64,000 nt of DNA from Hyalangium versicolor. GTDB taxonomy: Bacteria; Myxococcota; Myxococcia; Myxococcales; Myxococcaceae. The position numbers and the translations under genes were made by a program. The stretch covers positions 140,617-204,616 of the forward strand of contig NZ_JAHXBF010000024.1 in NCBI RefSeq assembly GCF_020103695.1, given 5' to 3'. Positions 58,398-64,000 of the stretch are shown here, piece by piece; the stretch's first letter is position 1; the number at the start of each line of letters is the position of its first letter. The notes beneath the pieces were generated by a model. The model was not told the origin of the DNA. It made no database searches and saw only the letters and a program-made list of their open reading frames with translations.

Positions 58398-60617
58398 ATG
58401 TCGCGCCTTCGTGCGGCCCGTAGGGCCGTGCTCGCTGCACTCGTATGTGCGGCCTCACCTGCCTTTGCCCAGTCACAGCCGGAAGAAGTTCCAAGAACAT
58501 CCGAAGAAACACCGGGAGATGCGTCGCCGGTGGAGCCACCTGAAGCGGTCTCTGCGCCAGCGCCGCAGCCGGCAGCAGCGCCCGAGGTTGCGCCTCCCAC
58601 CGAGCTGAAACCGAATGCGCTGGAGACGACCGTAACGGCTCGGCGCTCCTTCACGGCGGCGTCCTCGTCCACGGTACGGGACCGGGACTTCCTGCTGCGT
58701 CCCCACCCGCGTCCGGTGGACATCCTTCAGGTGGTGCCGGGGCTGTACACGAACCAGCACGCGGGAGGAGGCAAGGCGAACCAGTACTTCCTGCGAGGCT
58801 TCGACGCGGATCACGGCACGGACGTAGCGCTGTTCGTGGACGGGGTGCCGGTGAACATGGTGAGCCACGCGCACGGGCAGGGCTACGCGGATCTGAACTG
58901 GATCATCCCGGAGCTCATCGAGAAGGTGGAGGTGGCGAAGGGGCCCTACTTCGCGCAGTTCGGAGACTTCGCCACGGCGGGAGCCATCAACCTGGTGACG
59001 CGGCGGAACTTCGAGAAGAGCCAGGTGACGTTTGGAGGCGGTTCGTTCGACACGTGGCGAGGGCTGTTCATCGCGGCACCGGAGGTAGAGGGCTGGTCGC
59101 CGATCATCGCGGGGCAGGTGTATGGCACGAACGGACCGTTCGAGAACCCGGAGCGGCTCGAGCGTTTCAGCCTCTTCAGCCAGGTGACTCGAGCCGTGTC
59201 CGACCGGGCGACGGTCTCGGTGACGCTGACGTCATACGGGAGCGGGTGGAACGCGAGCGGACAGATTCCGCTGCGAGAGGTGGAAGCGGGGCGCCTGGAC
59301 CGCTTCGGAACGATTGATCCGACGGAGGGAGGCAACTCGCAGCGGCACAGCCTCTACGGAACGTTCCGGGTGCGGACCGACGGCGATGGGGAGGTGAGCG
59401 TGCTGGCGTACGCGGTGCAGTACCGGCTCAACCTGTTCTCGAACTTCACGTTCTTCAGTCGGGATCCGGAGAACGGGGACATGATCGAGCAGCACGATGC
59501 GAGGACGCTGGGGGGGCTGCAGGCCAGCTACCGGTTCCGAAGACAGTGGCGAGGGATGGGCTTCGAGACGACGCTGGGCACGCAACTGCGGACGGACAGC
59601 ATCGACAACAGCCTCTTCTACGATCGGGAGCGGGAGCGGCTGTCGACGGTGGTGGACGCGAGCGTGCGCGAGGGGAGCCTGGGGCTCTACGCGCAGGAGG
59701 ACATCACCTTCACGCCGTGGCTGCGGGCGGTGCTGGGGGTGCGAGGAGACCTTTTCGGGTTCGACGTGGACGACCACTTGGAGGACCTGAGCACGCAGGA
59801 GACGAAGACCTCGGGAGTCCGCCAGGCCTCGCGAGTGTCGCCCAAGGCGAGCCTGGTCTTCAGCGCCATCCCGTCAACAGAGCTGTACTTGAACGCGGGA
59901 GGGGGCTTCCACTCGAACGACGCGAGAGGCGTGGTGCGCGAGCCGGACGGAGTCACGCCGCTGACGCGGGCACGGGGCTACGAGCTGGGAGCGAGGACGC
60001 GACTGTTCGACGCATTGGACCTGGCGGGCTCGGTGTTCCTGTTGGACCTGGACAGCGAGCTGGTCTGGGTGGGCGACGAGGGGACGACGGAGGCGAGAGG
60101 ACCGACGCGCCGGCGGGGGCTCGAGGCGGAGGCGCGGTGGCGCATCCTGCCGTGGCTGTTCGCGGACGCGGACCTCACGGTATCGCGAGCCACGTACGTG
60201 GAGAACGCGGGGAACGCGAACGCGGTGGCACTGGCGCCAACGTTGATCATCGGAGGAGGAGTCTCCGCCCGCCATCCGAGCGGCATCTACGGACGAGTGG
60301 GAGTCATCCACCTGGGAGACCGCCCGGCGACGGAGGATCGCTTCCTGACGGCGGAGGGCTTCACGCGCGTGGATGCGACAGTGGGCTACCGGGCCACCTG
60401 GTTCGAGGCGACGCTGGGGCTGCAGAACGTGCTGAACACGGAGTGGCGCGAGGCGCAGTTCGCGAATGTTTCGAGATTGCCATCCGAGACGGGTCCGGAG
60501 AGCTGTCCGGCGGGGACACGGTCGGCGGGAGACGACAGCTTCGAGGGGTGTGAGGATCTGCACTTCACGCCGGGGGCGCCGCTGAACGCTCAGGCGAGCC
60601 TCAGTTTCTTCTTCTAG
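58398..60617 (+). CDS. TonB-dependent outer-membrane receptor
   Basis: 739 residues: a Sec signal (VLAALVCAASPAFA), a Pro/Ala/Glu-rich spacer (about 25-80), the plug domain (PVDILQVVPGLYTNQHAGG, then FLRGFDADHGTDVALFVDGVPVN, about 100-190) and a 22-strand-type barrel ending in QASLSFFF, with the terminal Phe. It imports a large or scarce ligand by TonB energy. The ligand is unknown, but the His-rich protein upstream hints at a metal complex. No siderophore genes or Fur box are next to it. ATG 58398 begins the signal. Confidence 0.9.
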   Translation: MSRLRAARRAVLAALVCAASPAFAQSQPEEVPRTSEETPGDASPVEPPEAVSAPAPQPAAAPEVAPPTELKPNALETTVTARRSFTAASSSTVRDRDFLLRPHPRPVDILQVVPGLYTNQHAGGGKANQYFLRGFDADHGTDVALFVDGVPVNMVSHAHGQGYADLNWIIPELIEKVEVAKGPYFAQFGDFATAGAINLVTRRNFEKSQVTFGGGSFDTWRGLFIAAPEVEGWSPIIAGQVYGTNGPFENPERLERFSLFSQVTRAVSDRATVSVTLTSYGSGWNASGQIPLREVEAGRLDRFGTIDPTEGGNSQRHSLYGTFRVRTDGDGEVSVLAYAVQYRLNLFSNFTFFSRDPENGDMIEQHDARTLGGLQASYRFRRQWRGMGFETTLGTQLRTDSIDNSLFYDRERERLSTVVDASVREGSLGLYAQEDITFTPWLRAVLGVRGDLFGFDVDDHLEDLSTQETKTSGVRQASRVSPKASLVFSAIPSTELYLNAGGGFHSNDARGVVREPDGVTPLTRARGYELGARTRLFDALDLAGSVFLLDLDSELVWVGDEGTTEARGPTRRRGLEAEARWRILPWLFADADLTVSRATYVENAGNANAVALAPTLIIGGGVSARHPSGIYGRVGVIHLGDRPATEDRFLTAEGFTRVDATVGYRATWFEATLGLQNVLNTEWREAQFANVSRLPSETGPESCPAGTRSAGDDSFEGCEDLHFTPGAPLNAQASLSFFF

Positions 60618-60729
60618 GCTCGCGCGCGGGTCCAACTGTTCTTGCCTGACTGCTGGGAGGGGTGCTGGGGCTCCTCCCGGTGCCAACCTGCTCGCGAATG
60701 CATAGCTGAGAGGGAGGGAGGTAGAGCGG

Positions 60730-61152
60730 GTGCGAACGGTGACCTACGAGCGCAGCGGACGGACGAACACGGGTGCGCAGGCGTTACGAGTCGAAGGGCT
60801 GCGCCATCTCCGGGTGTTGGAGCAGGGCGAGGAGGTGAGCGAGCGAGAGCTGACTCGCGAGGAGATCGACCTGCTGACCCCCTTGATGGAAGCGGCGGCC
60901 CGGCAGCCGGCACCGATCATCGTGCCGCCAGCGGCGGGGGGACCGAACGGGCTGGCGGTGAGCCTGGCTTTCGAGGACGAGGAAGCGCCTCGGGTGCGGC
61001 TGAAGGCTCGGAGACTCCCAGCCAAGGGAGCCGGCTCACCCTACGACGAACTGCTGGAGGAGCTGGACGCGCTGCTGACCATGGAGCTTCACGCCCGGGC
61101 GCCAAGGCACGCACACGCGGTGTTGCCGCACATGTTACGAGCGGACGAATAG
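60730..61152 (+). CDS. hypothetical protein, 140 aa
   Basis: No family recognised. The first part is basic and beta-like (MRTVTYERSGRTNTGAQALRV), the middle helical (EREEIDLLTPLMEAAARQ-like) and proline-rich, and the end His-rich (HARAPRHAHAVLPHML). The protein is soluble, without a signal. The start is GTG 60730. It sits 112 bases after the TonB receptor stop, probably in its own unit. Confidence 0.6.
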   Translation: MRTVTYERSGRTNTGAQALRVEGLRHLRVLEQGEEVSERELTREEIDLLTPLMEAAARQPAPIIVPPAAGGPNGLAVSLAFEDEEAPRVRLKARRLPAKGAGSPYDELLEELDALLTMELHARAPRHAHAVLPHMLRADE

Positions 61153-61238
61153 GCCGGGCGGAATCCTCGATGCCAGAGGAGGGCAGGAGGTGGCCAACGC
61201 CTGTTGCTGGCCGAGCCGGGGCGTGACAGAGAGGAGAG

Positions 61239-61586
61239 ATGACGCGGGTTCGGTTCGCGGTCTATCGAACGGTTGGTGAGGCACGTCTGCTGGCGGGAGT
61301 GCTGGAAGGAGCGGGGCTCTCGGTGGAGGTGCGCGGAGAGTCGCTGGCGCCTCTGAGCGGGGAGATTCCGAGCACGGAGACATGGATCGAGCTGTGGTTG
61401 TGGCCGGGTGACGCGGAGGCGGCGCGCGAGCTGGTCTCGGAGCTGGAGGAGAACCGAGAGGCTGCGGGGCAGGAGGTCAGCTGTCCGCGTTGCCACGAGG
61501 GGAACCCGGGCAACTTCGAGCTGTGCTGGAGCTGCGGCCTGGACTTGCCATCGACGTTGAGGCCTCGACTGAGAGCCGTATCCTGA
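61239..61586 (+). CDS. DUF2007 protein with C-terminal zinc ribbon
   Basis: 115 residues. The N-terminal ferredoxin-like DUF2007 fold (FAVYRTVGEARLLAGVLEGAGL, then WIELWLWPGDAEAARELV) is linked to a ribbon CPRCHEG...CWSCG (about 85-103) able to bind zinc. DUF2007 domains act as small adaptors, perhaps binding signalling nucleotides. GAGGAGAG precedes the ATG. It runs in the same direction as, and 162 bases upstream of, a TPR protein. Confidence 0.75.
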   Translation: MTRVRFAVYRTVGEARLLAGVLEGAGLSVEVRGESLAPLSGEIPSTETWIELWLWPGDAEAARELVSELEENREAAGQEVSCPRCHEGNPGNFELCWSCGLDLPSTLRPRLRAVS

Positions 61587-61748
61587 GCAGCCCAGAGGCT
61601 GCGAGCCGAACAGCCCAGAGGTAGGCGGTGTCGGCGGAGCGCCAGACCGTGACAGGAGAGCTGGCGAGCGAGCTAGGAGACGGATAGGGATCAGGGGCGC
61701 GCGAGACGCGAGCACGGCACGCGAACGAGGCGACATCGAGGCTGCGGA

Positions 61749-62738
61749 GTGGAGGATCGCTTGGAGGAGACGGCAAGGACGGAAGCCGAGCCAACGCCTG
61801 GAGGGCGGAGGCTGAGCCGAGCGATGCGGAGCGTGCTGGCGCTGTGTGGGTTGGCGTTCCTGGTGCATCTGGTGCCGCTCTTCCTGCCGAGAAACATGCC
61901 GGAGCAGGAGTTGGCGATTGCGCGAGCGACTCCGGAGGCGCGATTCCGGGTGCCGGTGCTGAAACCGCTGAAGAACAACCCGAAAGCCACGGCGGCGGAT
62001 TTGAGGGAGGCAGCGGAGCTCCTGGTAGAAGGGGCGCCGGGGGACGCGCAAGAGCTGGTCGACGAAGCGGATCGGCGGGAGCCGGGCTCGGTGGAGACGC
62101 AGCTTTTGAGGGCGCGGATCTGCCGGGCGGAACGGATGGAACGTTGCGTGCGGGAATCCTTCGAGCAGGCCACGAAGCTTGCGCCTGGAGACACCCGGCC
62201 GGACCTGCTCTGGGCGGACATGCGAGAGCAGGACGGAGAGCTGGCGGACGCGGCGGAGGCGGTGGGCCGAGCGACAAAGAAGGCGCCGGAGGACCTGGCG
62301 TTGCGGCTGCGGTACTCGAGGCTGTTGAGCGCTTCGGGGAAGGCGGCCGAGGCGGAGCAAGCGCTTTGGGCGCTGGAGGCGAAGCTCCCGAGGGAGAAGC
62401 TGTTCCTGGAGCTGGGGATGCTGCGCAAGCGGGAAGGCAGGAACGAGGAGGCGCGAGGTTTCTTCTCGAGGGCGGTAGCAGAGGGCCCGCGGTCAGCGGT
62501 GGCGCACTACCACCTGGGGATGGCGCAGTTCCAACTGGGAGACCTGGATTCCGCCGAGGAAGAGCTGCGCGAGGCGGATCGGCTGAACGTGTCGGATCCG
62601 CAGCCATTGGCCTCTCTGTGCGCGATGCAGATGAAGGCGGGCCGGCTCGAGGATGCGCGCATCACGCGGATGGACCTGGAGCGCCGCTTCCAGAACGAGG
62701 CGGAACTCATCCAGGAGGCGTGCCGTCGGAGTCGCTGA
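61749..62738 (+). CDS. TPR membrane protein
   Basis: 329 residues. A short cytoplasmic start, one transmembrane segment (SVLALCGLAFLVHLVPLFL, about 28-46), and then six or so TPRs in the periplasm (LREAAELLVEGAPGDAQELV, RNEEARGFFSRAVAEGPR, GDLDSAEEELREADRL). Resembles TPR scaffold proteins of envelope machines. The start is GTG 61749 with a weak site. The 162-base gap before it contains CAGCCCAGAGG twice and nothing else recognisable. Confidence 0.75.
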   Translation: MEDRLEETARTEAEPTPGGRRLSRAMRSVLALCGLAFLVHLVPLFLPRNMPEQELAIARATPEARFRVPVLKPLKNNPKATAADLREAAELLVEGAPGDAQELVDEADRREPGSVETQLLRARICRAERMERCVRESFEQATKLAPGDTRPDLLWADMREQDGELADAAEAVGRATKKAPEDLALRLRYSRLLSASGKAAEAEQALWALEAKLPREKLFLELGMLRKREGRNEEARGFFSRAVAEGPRSAVAHYHLGMAQFQLGDLDSAEEELREADRLNVSDPQPLASLCAMQMKAGRLEDARITRMDLERRFQNEAELIQEACRRSR

Positions 62739-62744
62739 GCGGGC

Positions 62745-63041
62745 TCAAGGCTCGATGCCGCGAATGCGGCGAAGCAGATGCGCGGAGCGTTTGACCTCGG
62801 AATCGACGGAACCGTCAGCAATCTCGGTGCGGACGACCGCCTGGAGGAAGGGAACGGCCTCCTCATGGCGTCCCTGCTCGAACATCATCTCCCCGAGTGC
62901 CATCCGAGCCCGAGTCAGCAGCACGAGATCCTCGGCAGCGACGGCGGCGTCGATGGCATCGCTGAGAGCGGCCTCGGCGAGCTCTTCTTGCCCACGGGCG
63001 AGCAACTCCTGGGCGCGCTGGATGTGTTCGAGGGTCTTCAT
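62745..63041 (-). CDS. small TPR-like protein
   Basis: 98 residues, all helical: RAQELLARGQEELAEAALSDAI, then ARMALGEMMFEQGRHEEAVPF, a two- to three-repeat TPR unit. No signal peptide. It converges with the TPR membrane protein gene and is divergent from slyX, with a 51-base gap. An ATG 6 bases upstream (63047) is equally possible. Confidence 0.65.
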   Translation of the reverse strand: MKTLEHIQRAQELLARGQEELAEAALSDAIDAAVAAEDLVLLTRARMALGEMMFEQGRHEEAVPFLQAVVRTEIADGSVDSEVKRSAHLLRRIRGIEP

Positions 63042-63092
63042 GAGCATTCAGGCGCGGGACGAGCCCAGGTGGGATGAGATATCCCTGGAGGC

Positions 63093-63293
63093 ATGGACGA
63101 GTCGCGCCTCATCGAGCTGGAACTGCGGTACATGCAGCAGTCGGAGCTCCTGCAGCAGCTCAGCGACGTGTTGTATGCGCAGCAACAAACTCTGGATGCC
63201 CTGAGAGCGGAGGTAGAGCTCCTCAAGCGCAAGCTCGAGGGAGACCCGGGGCTGGTGGACGCGAAGCAGCAAGAGCGCCCACCGCACTACTAG
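63093..63293 (+). CDS. slyX: SlyX-family coiled-coil protein
   Basis: 66 residues: a coiled coil (IELELRYMQQSELLQQLSDV, then LRAEVELLKRKLEG) and the SlyX-typical ending PPHY. SlyX is a small protein of unknown function, widespread in proteobacteria. GGAG precedes the ATG. Length and terminus match the family. Confidence 0.85.
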   Translation: MDESRLIELELRYMQQSELLQQLSDVLYAQQQTLDALRAEVELLKRKLEGDPGLVDAKQQERPPHY

Positions 63294-63333
63294 GGCGAGG
63301 GGCTTGAGCCCCCCACCCTGTACGGCCGAACTG

Positions 63334-63777
63334 TCAGAACTTGTATCCGAGCCGCAGGCCGATGCTGGGTTCCGGTGAGATGTATCCCACCTCAACACCA
63401 AAGCTCAGCTTGCCGCTCTGGATGCCGAAACCGAAGGCACCATGGGCTCGGAAGGTATCCCCTTCGAAGAGGATCCACGGCCCAGCCAGGCCTTCAATGT
63501 AGAACTGGCGGGTGAGGTTCAAGTGCAACACCAGGTCGATGGGAATACCGAGCGTATCGGGTGAGCTGACAAGCATTGCCCCGAACCGCCCACCGAGCCA
63601 GAGCGGGCCGGCCAGGTGAGTCTCCACGCCGAGAGTGAACTGGAAGGTAGCGCTCTCGACGAACCAATAATCCGCCCCGAGACCGAGACGAATGTTGGCG
63701 GCTTGCGAGGGAGCTGGGGCCAGAAACAGCCCAACCGCGAGGAGACCGCCGAGGCAGTAGAGACGCAGGAGTTTCAT
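63334..63777 (-). CDS. outer-membrane beta-barrel-like protein
   Basis: 147 residues. A Sec signal (LGGLLAVGLFLAPAPSQA) and then alternating hydrophobic strands ending in RLGYKF with a terminal Phe, as in small 8-stranded outer-membrane barrels. AAGGAG precedes the ATG at 63777; the frame open further upstream is not used. Its role is unknown. It lies between slyX and the rrn terminator, on the minus strand like the rrn operon, but it is downstream of that operon's terminator. Confidence 0.7.
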   Translation of the reverse strand: MKLLRLYCLGGLLAVGLFLAPAPSQAANIRLGLGADYWFVESATFQFTLGVETHLAGPLWLGGRFGAMLVSSPDTLGIPIDLVLHLNLTRQFYIEGLAGPWILFEGDTFRAHGAFGFGIQSGKLSFGVEVGYISPEPSIGLRLGYKF

Positions 63778-63878
63778 GCGAGGCTCCTTGGGATACGAGG
63801 GAGCCGCCACTCAAGCAGGCCCGGGAGCCACTCGCCAGACAGAGATTCGCGCCTGATGCGGCGCAAACACTCTGACGG

Positions 63879-63923
63879 CAAAAAAGAAACGCCCCTGGAG
63901 CCCAGTGAAGGGCGCCAGGGGCG
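63879..63923 (-). terminator. rrn operon terminator
   Basis: Read on the minus strand, CGCCCCTGG and CCAGGGGCG pair around a short loop (plus three GC pairs inside), followed by a T-rich stretch (TTTCTTTTTTG). It lies 14 bases after the 5S rRNA 3' end, as expected for a classical intrinsic terminator of an rRNA operon. Confidence 0.85.
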
Positions 63924-63937
63924 CAAGAGAAAAAAAT

Positions 63938-64000
63938 CCGGCAGCGACCTACTCTCCCACGCGGTTTCCCGCGGAGTACCATCGGCTCTGGAGGGCTTAA
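63938..64000 (-). rRNA. rrf: 5S rRNA, 3' part
   Basis: The minus strand has the conserved 5S segments CCGATGGTACTCCGCGGG and GAGAGTAGGTCGCTGCCGG, ending near 63938. The gene runs off the right edge, so only about the last 63 bases are present. The rest of the rrn operon should lie just beyond. Confidence 0.9.

Noticed and set aside
1..64000. Insertion sequences, prophage genes, tRNAs and CRISPR arrays
   Set aside because: No transposase, integrase, phage structural gene, cloverleaf-like tRNA or short spaced repeat array was seen on either strand.

Overview
The window is high-GC DNA from a bacterium that looks like a myxobacterium (Myxococcota, probably Cystobacterineae). Pointers are a peptidoglycan amidase with a golvesin-type C-terminal domain, the wreck of a myxobacterial-type Ser/Thr kinase, a very large lipoprotein of Ig-like repeats ending in a choice-of-anchor A domain, many lipoproteins, and several multi-domain histidine kinases. 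This is inferred from gene families. The only rRNA evidence is the 3' end of a minus-strand 5S gene at the right edge, which marks the end of an rrn operon lying beyond the window.

Bases 1-12,200 are accessory in character. They hold a cut-off protein end with a QxxxY nuclease-like motif, a HipA-type kinase toxin fused to its own DNA-binding domain, a SIR2 protein translationally coupled to a membrane-spanning WD40/NTPase protein, a ParE/RelE toxin-antitoxin pair and a dynamin-like GTPase. The SIR2/WD40-NTPase pair (3619-9869) is my best candidate for an undescribed immune or cell-suicide system. A second small ATPase pair, an OLD-like AAA ATPase overlapping a DUF4276 TOPRIM-like protein, lies at 41718-43483.

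Bases 12,300-25,000 contain a trimodular cell-wall lipoprotein and then a coherent purine-nucleoside module. A GntR regulator precedes overlapping palindromes and an ABC importer operon (ATPase, two permeases, BMP-type binding lipoprotein or protein). A hybrid histidine kinase and a kinase pseudogene follow, then a nucleoside-deaminase-like amidohydrolase.

Bases 25,000-41,600 hold the giant repeat lipoprotein, an overlapping acyl/oxalyl-CoA ligase and ketopantoate-reductase-like pair, a divergent MDR dehydrogenase, a TPR/zinc-ribbon protein, a secondary-fold lipase, a second hybrid kinase, an orphan CheB, a TetR remnant and a YwqG-like protein.

Bases 43,500-64,000 hold an eight-heme cytochrome fused to HEAT/TPR repeats, a CDP-alcohol phosphatidyltransferase, a divergent AraC regulator/quinone-oxidoreductase pair and a small Cys-rich protein behind a strong Fur-box match. 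Next come two paralogous secreted coiled-coil proteins, an ECF sigma/anti-sigma pair whose putative promoter motif recurs before a DsbA-like thioredoxin, a subtilisin-like lipoprotein and GlpD. A His-rich protein upstream of a TonB receptor, several small adaptor proteins, SlyX and the rrn terminator complete the window. Transposases, tRNAs and CRISPR arrays were not seen.
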